Shown: positions 42,804 to 53,211, counted from the stretch's first letter. The stretch is DNA of 64,000 nucleotides from Rathayibacter rathayi (GCF_004011095.1 NZ_CP028129.1:1860001-1924000), one strand, 5' to 3'. The notes: a model not told the origin generated them from the sequence alone. Numbers and translations are program-made.

Positions 42804-44080
42804 GGCCCCGCCGCCCCTCGCTCCCGGCCTCCGTCGCCGACGCGACGGCATCCCCGCGGTTCGCCGCGGCCCTCGCGCAGACCACGCTCGTCACCGTGCT
42901 CTGCGCCCCGGCGGTCCGCGGCCTGATCGGCTGGCCCGGCTACCTCGCCGCCGTCGCGACGCTCACCGCCCTCGCCGCGGTCATGCTTGTCCGGCGTCGC
43001 GGCCGGCTCGACTGGGAGGGCCTGCTGCCCACGAGCATCCTGGTGTTCCTGGGGTGGGTCGCGCTCAGCGTGCTCTGGAGTGACTACACCTGGGCGACGG
43101 TCTCGAGCGTCGTCTATCAGGTCGCTCTGGCGTTCCTGGCGATCGCGATCGGACTCACGCGCGACATCATCCAGATCATCCGCTCCGTCGGCGACGTGCT
43201 GCGAGTAGTGCTGGTCGCCTCACTCGCCGTGGAGGCGTTCTCTGGCGTGCTGATCGACCAGCCGCTGCGCTTCCTCGGCGTCGAGGGGCTGCTCGCGGTC
43301 GGCGGGCCGATCCAGGGTCTCGTCGGCACGCGCAACCAGCTCGGGCTGGTCTGCCTTCTGGCGATCGTGACGTTCTCGATCGAGTGGGCGACCCGCTCCG
43401 TCGCCCGCTGGTCGGCGATCGCCTCGATCATCCTCGCCGCGCTCACCCTGGTCCTCACGCGCTCGGCCATCAGCGCGGGCGTACTCGCGGTGGCCGCCGT
43501 CGTCGCCGTCGCGCTCCGCTGGGTGCGCCGCGCCGCCGGCTCCCGTCGGCGACGGCGCCAGTTCACGGTGCTCGGAATCGCCACAGCCGCCGCCCTGACC
43601 TCCTGGCTCCTGCGCTACCGCGTGATCGAGCTGCTGAACGCGGGCAGCGAGTTCGAGTTCCGGCTGCGGCTCTGGCAGCAGGTCTGGCGGTTCACGGATC
43701 TGACGCCGATCATCGGTTGGGGCTGGGTCGGCTACTGGCGCCCCGACCTCTACCCCTTCACCGCGATCGACTCTCTCTCCGGCCGCCCGCACTCGACGAG
43801 TCTGAACGCGCTGTTCGACGTCGCGCTGCAAGTGGGCGCGGTCGGAGTGGTGCTCTTCGTCCTGCTGATCGGCCTCGCGCTCTGGCGCTCCTGGCTGATC
43901 GCCTCCGAGCGCAAGGCGGTCGTGCACGTCTGGCCGGTGCTGGTGCTGAGCGTCCTGATGGTCACCGCGCTCGCCGAGAGCTCGATTCTGCTCGACGCGG
44001 GCTGGCTGCTCGTGGTGCTCTGCGCGATGCGGGCGGCGCAGGGACTGAGCTGGCGCCGCCTCCTGCACCCCCCGGGCTGA
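42800..44080 (+). CDS. O-antigen ligase/polymerase-like membrane protein 2
   Basis: 426 aa, ATG overlapping the previous stop (ATGA). Topology matches its neighbour, with a signature block GTRNQLGLVCLLAI, EFRLRLWQQVWRFTDLTPIIGWGW and HSTSLNALFDVALQVGAVG with the conserved His. The two are diverged paralogues (N-R-N-L-L-G-L against T-R-N-Q-L-G-L), so they probably act on different repeat units or acceptors. Next to it lie convergent glycosyltransferase genes. Confidence 0.84.
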   Translation: MRPRRPSLPASVADATASPRFAAALAQTTLVTVLCAPAVRGLIGWPGYLAAVATLTALAAVMLVRRRGRLDWEGLLPTSILVFLGWVALSVLWSDYTWATVSSVVYQVALAFLAIAIGLTRDIIQIIRSVGDVLRVVLVASLAVEAFSGVLIDQPLRFLGVEGLLAVGGPIQGLVGTRNQLGLVCLLAIVTFSIEWATRSVARWSAIASIILAALTLVLTRSAISAGVLAVAAVVAVALRWVRRAAGSRRRRRQFTVLGIATAAALTSWLLRYRVIELLNAGSEFEFRLRLWQQVWRFTDLTPIIGWGWVGYWRPDLYPFTAIDSLSGRPHSTSLNALFDVALQVGAVGVVLFVLLIGLALWRSWLIASERKAVVHVWPVLVLSVLMVTALAESSILLDAGWLLVVLCAMRAAQGLSWRRLLHPPG

Positions 44081-44086
44081 CCCGCC

Positions 44087-45187
44087 TCAGCGCCCGCGGC
44101 GTTCGGCGACCGCGCGGAACACGGCGAGGTGCTCCTCGCGGCAGCGCTCCCAGCTGAACGTCCGCGCCCGCTCCACCCCGAGCGGCCCCAGCTCGGCGGT
44201 GCGGGCGATCGCCTCGAGGATCCCCTCCGCGATCGACCGCGGCTCGAGCGGATCGACGTAGACCGCCGCGTCTGCGCAGATCTCCGGCAGCGACCCGGAG
44301 TCCGAGACCGCGACCGGGCAGCCCGACGCCATCGCCTCGATCGGCGGCAACCCGAAGCCCTCGTAGAGGCTCGGGAACGCCAGCACAGCGGCTCGGCGGT
44401 AGAGATCGGCGAGTTCCTGCGGAGTGACGTGGCCGCGCCACTCGACGAAGTCCGGCAGGGCCCCGAGCCGGTGCAGATCTCCTCCGGTCAGCACCAGCCG
44501 GAGCGGGTGCCCCTGCTCGCGCAGCAGACGCACCGCCTCGACGAGCCGAGCGTGGTTCTTGTGCGGCCAGGCGCGCGCCGGGTAGAGGACGAAGTCCTCC
44601 CGCGTCCCCAGATTCGCGACGAAGCGCTCGGTGTCCACGCCCAGGTGCGCCACATGGATCCGCTCCTCGGGGATGCCCAGCAGCTCGACAATCCGCCCCT
44701 TCGTGAAGGCGCTGATCGTGATCACGGCGTCGGCGCGCCGGGCGGTCGCCTCGTAGGCGACACGCCGGAACAGGCGCTCCACCCGGGGAAAGAGCTGCGG
44801 GAGGTCGCGGTGCTGGAGGTCGAACAGCATCTGAACGTGACCCTGGCGGCGTGAGGGCCAGGGCAGCGGAACGGTGAAGGGGAAGTACAGCACGGCGCCG
44901 GGCCCAAGTCGGCGGCGCAAGCGCGGCGTGCGCAGCAGCGCCTGGAGCATGCCCACGGCACGGCGGCGGTGGCCGGCACCGCTCCACACACCGTCGGCCA
45001 CGACCTCGGGCACGCCCTCGCTGAAGCCCCGCGCGTTCTCGGGGACGAGCACCTGCACCTGCGGTCCGTCCTCCCCCGGCCGCGCCGCCAGGAGGCGGGT
45101 CAGCGCACGCGCGTAGGTCTCACCGCCGCCCATGCCGCCCGGGTCGACGGTGAGCACGGCGAGCGTGACGAGGCGGGAGTGCGGCAT
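44087..45187 (-). CDS. GT4 glycosyltransferase
   Basis: 366 aa from the ATG at 45187 (MPHSRLVTLAVLTVDPGG); a TTG three codons earlier is possible. Two Rossmann halves: donor-side landmarks are HLGVDTERF, LYPARAWPHKNHARLVEAV and the E-x7-E element in PSLYEGFGLPPIEAMASG. The N-terminal half contains DPGGMGGGETYARAL, a common acceptor-side motif. It is a retaining, soluble or membrane-associated transferase of the mannosyl/rhamnosyl type. The exact donor is undetermined. Confidence 0.9.
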   Translation of the reverse strand: MPHSRLVTLAVLTVDPGGMGGGETYARALTRLLAARPGEDGPQVQVLVPENARGFSEGVPEVVADGVWSGAGHRRRAVGMLQALLRTPRLRRRLGPGAVLYFPFTVPLPWPSRRQGHVQMLFDLQHRDLPQLFPRVERLFRRVAYEATARRADAVITISAFTKGRIVELLGIPEERIHVAHLGVDTERFVANLGTREDFVLYPARAWPHKNHARLVEAVRLLREQGHPLRLVLTGGDLHRLGALPDFVEWRGHVTPQELADLYRRAAVLAFPSLYEGFGLPPIEAMASGCPVAVSDSGSLPEICADAAVYVDPLEPRSIAEGILEAIARTAELGPLGVERARTFSWERCREEHLAVFRAVAERRGR

Positions 45188-45263
45188 GGCGTCCAATCGG
45201 GTCCGACAGGGGCCAGGATACCGGCGGGCCGCAGCGCTCCCGGCGCTCGGGCGTGCCCGTAGG

Positions 45264-45269
45264 TAGTAT
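45264..45269 (+). promoter_or_regulatory. -10-like TAGTAT upstream of the GDP-mannose dehydratase gene
   Basis: TAGTAT lies in a short AT-rich gap between divergent genes and would start transcription at about 45276, 34 nt before the chosen GTG. No clear -35 box. Confidence 0.4.
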
Positions 45270-45309
45270 GTGTCCCGCTGTCATCGACCCCGACGAATTG
45301 GACCACAAC

Positions 45310-46293
<984 letters not shown>

Positions 46294-46295
46294 TC

Positions 46296-47255
46296 ATGCC
46301 TGCCGCTCTCGTGACCGGAGCGAGCGGGCAGGACGGGGGCTACCTCGTCGAGCGCCTGCTCGCCGACGGCTGGGAGGTCTCCGCGCTCGTGCGCGAGACC
46401 GACGACACCGCTCTGCCCACCGCCGTCCGTTGCTTCGAAGGCGACCTCCGCGACGCCGCCGGCCTCGGCCGTGTCGTCGCGGAGGCGGAGCCGGACACGG
46501 TCTTCCACCTCGCAGGCCTCTCCTCCGTCGCGCTCTCCTGGCAGGAGCCGGTGCTCACCGCCGAGGTGACCGGCACGGCGGTGGCCGCGCTCCTGGAGGC
46601 CTCGCTCGCGCTTCAGGAGTCGGCCGGCCGCGAGGTCCGCTTCGTCCAGGCCTCCTCCTCCGAGATCTTCGGAGCCGCGACCGAGAACCCGCAGACCGAG
46701 CGGACCCCGCTGCGCCCGGTGTCGCCCTACGGAGCGGCGAAGGCGTTCGCGCATCACCTCGTCGCGGTCTACCGAGGGCGCGGACTGCACGCCTCCTCGG
46801 GCATCCTCTACAACCACGAGTCGCCCCGTCGCCCGCTCAGCTTCGTGACCCGCAAGATCACCGCGGGCGTCGCCGCGATCGCCGCGGGAACGGAGTCCGA
46901 GCTCTCGCTGGGCAACCTCGACGCGCGCCGAGATTGGGGCTGGGCCCCGGACTACGTGGATGCGCTCGTCCGCGCCTCACGGGCCGACGAGCCCGGCGAC
47001 TACGTCGTCGCCACCGGAGTCGCGCACTCGGTACGCGACTTCGTCCGTGCCGCCTTCACGGCCGCCGGCATCGACGACTGGGAGCAGCGGGTCACGATCG
47101 ACCCGCGCTTCGCCCGCCCGGTGGACGCCCCCGAGATGCGCGGGGACGCCTCCCGTGCGCGCGAGGTGCTCGGCTGGGCGCCGACCGTCGGCTTCGACGA
47201 AATCGTCGCGCGCATGGTCGGAAACGACCTCGAGCTGGCGCGCCGCACCGCCTGA
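46296..47255 (+). CDS. GDP-mannose dehydratase-like epimerase, possible reductase partner
   Basis: 319 aa, ATG two bases after the gmd stop. It is clearly paralogous to Gmd: GASGQDGGYLVERL, QASSSEIFGAATENP, YGAAKAFAHHLVAVYRG, GILYNHESPRRP and GNLDARRDWGW. It keeps the dehydratase Ser-Glu pair and Tyr/Lys and is as close to Gmd as to known GDP-4-keto-6-deoxymannose reductases. Because gmd usually needs a reductase such as Rmd, this gene could supply that step or be a second dehydratase. Sequence alone does not decide. Confidence 0.85.
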   Translation: MPAALVTGASGQDGGYLVERLLADGWEVSALVRETDDTALPTAVRCFEGDLRDAAGLGRVVAEAEPDTVFHLAGLSSVALSWQEPVLTAEVTGTAVAALLEASLALQESAGREVRFVQASSSEIFGAATENPQTERTPLRPVSPYGAAKAFAHHLVAVYRGRGLHASSGILYNHESPRRPLSFVTRKITAGVAAIAAGTESELSLGNLDARRDWGWAPDYVDALVRASRADEPGDYVVATGVAHSVRDFVRAAFTAAGIDDWEQRVTIDPRFARPVDAPEMRGDASRAREVLGWAPTVGFDEIVARMVGNDLELARRTA

Positions 47256-47276
47256 CTCCCGCAGACGCGGCACTGA

Positions 47277-47315
47277 CGACGAAGGCCCCTGCTCGTGGAG
47301 CGGGGGCCTTCGTCG
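47277..47315. terminator. bidirectional hairpin
   Basis: 18-bp arms at 47277-47294 and 47298-47315 with one G-U-type mismatch and a 3-nt loop, between convergent genes. Confidence 0.8.
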
Positions 47316-47320
47316 TGCGG

Positions 47321-48820
47321 TCAGGCGGTCGCCCGGGCCTGCTCGGTGCGGGAGTCCCGGCCAGTCGCGTCCTCCTCGACCAGGTATGACCAGATGCGCT
47401 CGGCGTACTCGTCCCAGGTACCGCCGTCGATGGCGAGCGCCTCCGCGCTGAGCCGGGCGTGCAGCTCGTCGTCACTCAGCAGGCGCCCGAGCGCCGAGGC
47501 GATGTCGTGATCGTCGTGCGGGTCGACGAACAGCGCGCCGCCGCTCGAGGACACCTCGCGCATGCTGCCAAAGCCCGAGGTCACGACCGGAGTGCCGACC
47601 GAGATCGACTCGACGATCGGAAGCCCGTACCCCTCGTTGATCGAGGGGAACACGGTGCAGCGCGCGAGGCGGTAGGCGCTCCAGAGCAGCGCATCGGTGA
47701 TCTTCGAGAGCGAGCGGACCGGTCGGCCGAAGCCCTCGAGCACCTCGAGGCGGTACTCGAACTCGGCGCTACTCCACGCGTTACCGCCGATGAAGACCAG
47801 GCTGAACTCCAGGCCGCGCCGCCAGAGCAGCTCGGCGGCCTGCAGAACGGCGAGGTGGTTCTTGCGCGGCTCGTGGCTGCCGACGCAGACGACGAGCGGG
47901 AGGTCGCCGGTGACCAGCGAGCGCGCGGCGATGCTCAGCTCCTCCTCCGAAACGCTCTCGGGCTGCGAGGGCAACAGAACGGCGCGGATGTCCGGCCCCT
48001 GCATCCCGACGCTGCCGAGCATGTGGCGCCAGCCGGAGTACTCCGTCGCCGCGGCCTCCGAGATGGTCGCGATGCGGTCCATGTGCGACACCGCGACCAG
48101 CGTCCGCGAGAACGCAGCGCTGATGCCGGTGCTTGCCGTCTCGGCCGTGGTGACCGGGACGCAGTCGAAGCCGATCGTGCCCGTGCGGTTCCCGCTGAAC
48201 TCCGCGAGCGCCGAGACGCGCGAGGTCCGTTCGTCCTCGACGGCGAGTTCGGGCAGGAGGTAGGTGCCCTGCCAGGGCACGATCACGCGAGAGCGGTCCT
48301 CCGCGGCGTCGGGCACATCGCCCGAGATCGCATTGCGGCTCTGTTCCGGCGTGAGCTCGACGAGCGACTCGTGGGACGAGTCCCAGCCTGCGAGCAGGAC
48401 CTCGTGGTCGCGCGTCCAGCGGACGAGGCTCTGGCGCACCACGCGCTGGATCCCGGTGGCCAGACCCGTGCGCGCGGTGTGGTGGACGTCCACCACGACC
48501 GCGCCGACGACCACCTGGACGTCGGGATGGTGGAAGCGGGCGAAGACACGGTTCGAGACGATGGTCGACGCAGCGTGCGCGAGCAGGGCGGCCGTACCGT
48601 CCAGGCGGGCCCGGCGGCGGCCGTCGACGACGTCCTCCCGGCGCGGGAGCGTGCCGCGGAGCACCGCGAGCACCAGCCAGACCTCGCGGTCGGTCGGAGC
48701 GGGGAGCAACACGCTGAGCTGACCTGTGAGCGCGTCGACGCTGGCCAGCGGCTCCACGGAAGGAGCCAAAGTGCGCACCAGGGTGGCGAGGCGGTCGACC
48801 AGATACTGCTTAGAGCGCAC
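47321..48820 (-). CDS. GT4 glycosyltransferase with helical N-terminal extension (A)
   Basis: 499 aa from a GTG. The first ~110 residues are helical and unrelated to standard GT4 entries. The domain then opens with VVVDVHHTARTGLATGIQRV, a motif shared with its neighbour. The donor half has VVCVGSHEPRKNHLAVLQAA and the E-x7-E motif PSINEGYGLPIVESISVG. The start overlaps the end of the paralogue at 48810 by 11 nt, so the two are co-translated. Donor and acceptor are unknown. Confidence 0.88.
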   Translation of the reverse strand: MRSKQYLVDRLATLVRTLAPSVEPLASVDALTGQLSVLLPAPTDREVWLVLAVLRGTLPRREDVVDGRRRARLDGTAALLAHAASTIVSNRVFARFHHPDVQVVVGAVVVDVHHTARTGLATGIQRVVRQSLVRWTRDHEVLLAGWDSSHESLVELTPEQSRNAISGDVPDAAEDRSRVIVPWQGTYLLPELAVEDERTSRVSALAEFSGNRTGTIGFDCVPVTTAETASTGISAAFSRTLVAVSHMDRIATISEAAATEYSGWRHMLGSVGMQGPDIRAVLLPSQPESVSEEELSIAARSLVTGDLPLVVCVGSHEPRKNHLAVLQAAELLWRRGLEFSLVFIGGNAWSSAEFEYRLEVLEGFGRPVRSLSKITDALLWSAYRLARCTVFPSINEGYGLPIVESISVGTPVVTSGFGSMREVSSSGGALFVDPHDDHDIASALGRLLSDDELHARLSAEALAIDGGTWDEYAERIWSYLVEEDATGRDSRTEQARATA

Positions 48821-50363
48821 GGGGCGTCTCCTCCTGCTGGATGAGGGCCGAGGGGCCGATCAGGGCCGCCCAGAGCTCCCGGGCGTAGTCGTCCCAGGTG
48901 CGCTCGGGCCGCGCGGCCGCCTCCTGGCGGAGCGTCTCGACCAACTCCGGAGAGGTCAGCAGGCGGCGCATACCGTCGGTGATCTCCTCGTCGGACTCGG
49001 GGTCGATCAGGACGCAGCCACCGTGCTCGGCGATCTGCGCGGTGCTCCCGTAGCGCGAGGTCAGCACGGGGAGTCCGATCGCCAGCGCCTCGGCGACCGG
49101 CAGGCCGTAGCCCTCGTGCAGCGACGGGAACCCCAGGAACAGCGCCTCCCGGTAGCTCGCGACCAGAACGTTGTCGTCGGCACCGCGGAGCACCTCCACG
49201 GGGCGGCCGGCCGCGACCAGCTCGCGCACTCGCGGGTCGAAGACCTGGTGCGCCCAGGGGTTGGCCCCGCCGATGAAGCGGACTCGGAAGCGCAGGCCCT
49301 CGCGCCAGAGGACTTCGGCGGCGTGCAGCACCGCGAGGTGGTTCTTGCGCGGCTCCTGGCTGCCGACGCAGAGCACGAGCGGCAGGCCCCCCGCACCCCG
49401 ACCCTCGGAGCGGAGGCCGTCCGGCAGTTCCACGGGCAGCGGCACGGGCACCACCGACGGGCCAGTCAGGCCCTGTGCCGGGAGCGCGCGGACGAAGCCC
49501 TCGAACTCCAGAGCTGCCGCAGCGCTCACCGTGGCGACGCGCTGGGCGTACTTGACCACCGAGAGGAAGTTGACGAAGCGCACGGTCTCCTCCGGTGGCA
49601 CCGTGTCCGCGCTCACGACGGGAATGGCGTCGTGACCGAGGACGACGACCTCGTTGCCGGAGTACTCGGCGAGAGCCGAGAGCGGCCCGCACTGGTTGTA
49701 GTCGGGCACGGAGGGGATCACCACGACACTGCGATAAGGGACGACGAACTCCGTCCGCTCCGGGTCGCCGTGCTCCCACTCACGGCGGGCGGAGGAGGAC
49801 CAGTCGACGACCCGCTCGTGCTCGATGGTGCTGAGGCGACGGAACGACATCGACCCGTGCACCCAGGCGACCGGCACGATCTCCTGCTCGGCGTCCCAGC
49901 GCGAGACGGTCTGACGGACCACGCGCTGGACACCGGTGTTGTGCGAGTGCCGCGCGGGGAAGTCGACGTCGACTACGACCGCTCCCGTAACGACCTCGAC
50001 GCGGGCGTCCAGATCGGCGAAGCCGGTCGCGGTGCGGGAGCCCGCCTCGAGGAAGATCCGCAGCGCCGACTCCTCGGGCGCGAGTTCGAGGGCCCGGCGG
50101 AACCAGTCGAAGAGTTCGCTCGTCGGGTAGGCGGCGGTGAAGGATACGAGAGCGACCCAGGTCAGCTCGTCGTCCTGGCGGAATCGGATCTCGCGGGCCA
50201 CGTCATCGAGGTAGCGCCCAGCTCCGCGCCGACGCAGGGACGCCCGGCGCTCCTCGTCGAAGAGCAGCGCACCGATCTGCTCGAGGCGCTGCAGCATGGC
50301 CTCGGTGCGTTCGGCGCGCGCGGCGACAGCGCTCGCGCTCGAGGAGGCCGACCGCTCGCTCAT
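48810..50363 (-). CDS. GT4 glycosyltransferase with helical N-terminal extension (B)
   Basis: 517 aa from the ATG at 50363. The N-terminal ~140 residues are helical. The core repeats the neighbour's layout: VVVDVDFPARHSHNTGVQRV, LVLCVGSQEPRKNHLAVLHA, PSLHEGYGLPVAEALAIG. It is a tandem duplicate diverged from the gene at 47321. The arrangement with the small gene upstream (4-nt overlap) suggests one complex or sequential transfers of the same sugar. Confidence 0.88.
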   Translation of the reverse strand: MSERSASSSASAVAARAERTEAMLQRLEQIGALLFDEERRASLRRRGAGRYLDDVAREIRFRQDDELTWVALVSFTAAYPTSELFDWFRRALELAPEESALRIFLEAGSRTATGFADLDARVEVVTGAVVVDVDFPARHSHNTGVQRVVRQTVSRWDAEQEIVPVAWVHGSMSFRRLSTIEHERVVDWSSSARREWEHGDPERTEFVVPYRSVVVIPSVPDYNQCGPLSALAEYSGNEVVVLGHDAIPVVSADTVPPEETVRFVNFLSVVKYAQRVATVSAAAALEFEGFVRALPAQGLTGPSVVPVPLPVELPDGLRSEGRGAGGLPLVLCVGSQEPRKNHLAVLHAAEVLWREGLRFRVRFIGGANPWAHQVFDPRVRELVAAGRPVEVLRGADDNVLVASYREALFLGFPSLHEGYGLPVAEALAIGLPVLTSRYGSTAQIAEHGGCVLIDPESDEEITDGMRRLLTSPELVETLRQEAAARPERTWDDYARELWAALIGPSALIQQEETPRAL

Positions 50364-50836
50364 CGCGCCCGTCCGGACAGGCGGCGCTTCACGAAGCGCG
50401 CGCTGTGGCGGATCGCGCCGGGGAGACCGAGCTGATCGACGCGGATCTGGAAGGTGCGCACCAGACGGAGAGGCTTGGTGATCCGCCACGAGAGGGTGCG
50501 CTCGAAGCCGGAGGCGGTGACGCCGCCCACCTGGATCCGCTCGACCCACTCGTCGAAGGGGTCGTTGAGGAGGGCGTCAACCTGGGCGCGCAGCCGTGCC
50601 AGCTCGGCGGTCTCGGACTCGGGCTCGCGGACGACGGTGGCGGCAGTCGCAGTGGGCGTCACTCGACTATGGGCGGGTGCCGGAGCCGTCGAGGCGGGCT
50701 GAGCGCCCTCGTCGACGGCCGATTCGAGACTCGGGTCAGGAGAGGGAGGGGCGCTCTCGCCGGTGTCGCTCAGCACAGGAGCAGGATCCCCGGCGCTCTG
50801 CGGGGCAGGCTCCAGCGGGACGTCGGATGGCTGCAT
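50360..50836 (-). CDS. small protein of unknown function in the glycosyltransferase operon
   Basis: 158 aa from the ATG at 50836. Residues 1-80 are Pro/Ala/Ser-rich and probably disordered. Residues 80-105 form a short coiled-coil-like stretch (SETAELARLRAQVDALLND). The remainder is basic and amphipathic, ending RFVKRRLSGRAR. No membrane helix. Overlap with the downstream transferase (ATGA) suggests an accessory or membrane-tethering subunit. No known family was recognised. Confidence 0.65.
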   Translation of the reverse strand: MQPSDVPLEPAPQSAGDPAPVLSDTGESAPPSPDPSLESAVDEGAQPASTAPAPAHSRVTPTATAATVVREPESETAELARLRAQVDALLNDPFDEWVERIQVGGVTASGFERTLSWRITKPLRLVRTFQIRVDQLGLPGAIRHSARFVKRRLSGRAR

Positions 50837-50949
50837 GGGCAAGGCGGACCCCTTGTTCGTGTCGGTCGATCGGCGAGCGGGAGCAAGACTACCCGCGATG
50901 GCACCAGCACGGACACGCCATCCCGGGGTGGCTGCGACGACCACGCACG

Positions 50950-50955
50950 TATAAT
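50950..50955 (+). promoter_or_regulatory. consensus -10 box of the wzm-wzt operon
   Basis: A perfect TATAAT in otherwise GC-rich DNA, between divergent genes. Transcription would start near 50962, giving a 37-nt leader to the ATG at 50999. The -35 region is weak, suggesting an activator or an extended promoter. Confidence 0.6.
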
Positions 50956-50998
50956 GAGGCGGTCCGTCGCCCGGCGGAGGCCGAGAGCTTGGAGTTCC

Positions 50999-51955
50999 AT
51001 GCCTAGCAAAGCTGCGGATCGTGCGCGCGCGATCGCCGATGAGCCGTTCCAGACCGCCGGCACCACGTCGGCCGTCGGCGGAGGCTCCGGCGGCTTCCTC
51101 GCCTCGCTCGCCGAGATTCTCCGGCACCGCGAGTTGCTCCGGCTGCTCGTCGGCCGCGAGCTGAAGTCGCGCTACAAAGACAGCAGCCTCGGCTTCGTGT
51201 GGAGCCTCGTGCGCCCGCTGATCATGCTGCTGATCTACTACGTGGCGATCGGCCAGATCCTCGGGGCCTCGCGCGGCGTCCCGAACTTCGCGATCTTCGT
51301 GTTCTCCGGACTCACACTGTGGGGTCTGTTCAGCGAGATCGTGACCGCGGGCACCACGTCGATCCTCGGCAACGGCGGCCTGATCAAGAAGGTCTACCTG
51401 CCGCGCGAGATCTTCCCGGTGGCCGCCATCGGCTCAGCACTGTTCAACTTCGGGGTGCAGTTCATCGTCCTGATCGCGGGCGCCCTCATCACGGGCTCGC
51501 TGATCGTCGGAATCCACCTGCTCTACATCCTCCCGGCGCTGGCGATCGTGCTCGTGTACGGCCTCGCGCTGGCCCTGGCGCTCTCCGCCCTCAACGTCTA
51601 CCTCCGCGACGTCCAGTTCCTCGTCGAGGTGGGGCTGCAGATCTTCTTCTGGCTTTCCCCGATCGTCTACGCGTGGAACTTCGTCGTCGCCGCCTCCTCG
51701 GGTGCCGGACACGGCTGGGCCGAGCAGCTGTACCTGATCAACCCCATCTCGAACGCGATCCTCGCCTTCCAGCGCGCCATCTGGGGCGACGGCTCGCGGG
51801 TCAGCATCATCGAGGGCCGAGAGATCGGCCCGCAGATCTGGCCGCCGGACATGCAGCTGCGTCTTGTCATCGTCCTCGTCGTCGGGGTGGTGTTCGTGTG
51901 GATCGGACACCGAATCTTCCGCCGCCTCGAGGGCAACTTCGCCCAGGAGATCTGA
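50999..51955 (+). CDS. wzm: ABC-2 type polysaccharide export permease (Wzm-like)
   Basis: 318 aa from the ATG at 50999 with GGAG 5-6 bases upstream. After a ~35-residue soluble start come the ABC-2 signature LLVGRELKSRYKDSSLGFVW and six membrane helices, with IKKVYLPREIFPVAAIG in a cytosolic coupling position. This is the TagG/Wzm family that exports O-antigen-, teichoic- or arabinogalactan-type chains. It is followed two bases later by its ATPase. Confidence 0.93.
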   Translation: MPSKAADRARAIADEPFQTAGTTSAVGGGSGGFLASLAEILRHRELLRLLVGRELKSRYKDSSLGFVWSLVRPLIMLLIYYVAIGQILGASRGVPNFAIFVFSGLTLWGLFSEIVTAGTTSILGNGGLIKKVYLPREIFPVAAIGSALFNFGVQFIVLIAGALITGSLIVGIHLLYILPALAIVLVYGLALALALSALNVYLRDVQFLVEVGLQIFFWLSPIVYAWNFVVAASSGAGHGWAEQLYLINPISNAILAFQRAIWGDGSRVSIIEGREIGPQIWPPDMQLRLVIVLVVGVVFVWIGHRIFRRLEGNFAQEI

Positions 51956-51957
51956 TC

Positions 51958-53211
51958 ATGACCCTCACCAGCAAGCAGGAGGCCACCCCCGCCGCCTCCG
52001 GCAGTCCGACGGTCGTTCGGGTGCGGAACGCCTCCAAGCGCTTCGTGATCCGCAAGGACAAGTCGTTCAAGGAGCGGCTCGTCAACTTCGGCCGCGGCCG
52101 CAAGCACCGCGACGAGTTCTGGGCCCTCCGCGACGTCGACCTCGAGATCCCCCTGGGCTCGACGGTCGGCCTGATCGGTGCGAACGGCTCGGGCAAGAGC
52201 ACGCTCCTCAAGCTCATCGGCGGCATCGTGCAGCCGACGACCGGCACCGTCGAGCGCCGCGGACGCCTCGCCGCGCTCCTCGAACTCGGCGCGGGCTTCC
52301 ACCCCGACCTCACCGGCCGCGAGAACGTCTACCTCAACGGCGCGATCCTCGGCCTCTCGCGCAGCGAGCTCGACAGCAAGTTCGACTCGATCGTCGACTT
52401 CTCCGAGATCGCCGAGTTCATCGACACGCAGGTCAAGTTCTACTCCTCCGGCATGTACGTGCGACTCGCCTTCGCGATCGCGATTCACACCGACCCCGAC
52501 CTGCTGTTGGTCGATGAGGTGCTCGCGGTGGGCGATGAGCCGTTCCAGCGCAAGTGCATGGATCGCATCCGCGCCTTCCAGCGCGCAGGCAAGACCATCG
52601 TGCTGGTCACCCACTCCCTCGAGCAGGTCGGCGAGCTTTGCGATCGCACCATCGTTCTCGAGAAGGGTGCCGTGGTGTTCGACGGCGAAACCTCCGAGGG
52701 ACTCCAGGTCCTGCGCGAGAGCTTCGAGGACCGTCGCGCCGCCCGTCAGGAGCGCGAGGCCGCGGCCGCCGAAGCCATCGACGAGCCCGCCCCCCAGCTG
52801 ATCGAGATCCTGGGCTGCCGACTGCGCGGCGGCTCCATCGAGCACGGCGGCACGGTCGTCCGCAGCGGTGAGACCGTCGAGTTCGACGTCACGGTGCGCA
52901 CCAGCCGCCCCGTGGACGACTGGAATATCGGCATGGGCATCGACACCCCACTCGGCCAGCGCGTCTTCGGCACCAACACCGAGCGCATCGGGACGCCCCT
53001 GAGCGCGGTCGACGGAGAGATGACGGTCACGTTCACCCTCCCCGACCTGCACCTGGGTGCCGGCAATTACGCCGTGCATGCCTCGTCGGCCACCTTCTCG
53101 CAGGGCGAAACCATGCGGATCCCGGTCGCTGCCACCTTCACGGTCGAGCGGGCCTCCGTGCACGACGGCGTGGTCGACATCGACTCCACCGTTCGCCTCA
53201 GCCGACCGTGA
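51958..53211 (+). CDS. wzt: polysaccharide export ATPase with C-terminal Wzt domain
   Basis: 417 aa. ABC motifs: Walker A GANGSGKST, signature YSSGMYVRLAFA, Walker B LLLVDEVLAVGD, switch His in VTHS. From about residue 280 a beta-sandwich-like domain follows (SGETVEFDVTVRTSRPVDDW, LGAGNYAVHASSATFSQGE), the Wzt C-terminal type that in Gram-negative O-antigen exporters binds the finished, capped chain. Such a domain means export is probably tied to chain termination. Overlaps the next gene by 4 nt. Confidence 0.93.
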   Translation: MTLTSKQEATPAASGSPTVVRVRNASKRFVIRKDKSFKERLVNFGRGRKHRDEFWALRDVDLEIPLGSTVGLIGANGSGKSTLLKLIGGIVQPTTGTVERRGRLAALLELGAGFHPDLTGRENVYLNGAILGLSRSELDSKFDSIVDFSEIAEFIDTQVKFYSSGMYVRLAFAIAIHTDPDLLLVDEVLAVGDEPFQRKCMDRIRAFQRAGKTIVLVTHSLEQVGELCDRTIVLEKGAVVFDGETSEGLQVLRESFEDRRAARQEREAAAAEAIDEPAPQLIEILGCRLRGGSIEHGGTVVRSGETVEFDVTVRTSRPVDDWNIGMGIDTPLGQRVFGTNTERIGTPLSAVDGEMTVTFTLPDLHLGAGNYAVHASSATFSQGETMRIPVAATFTVERASVHDGVVDIDSTVRLSRP

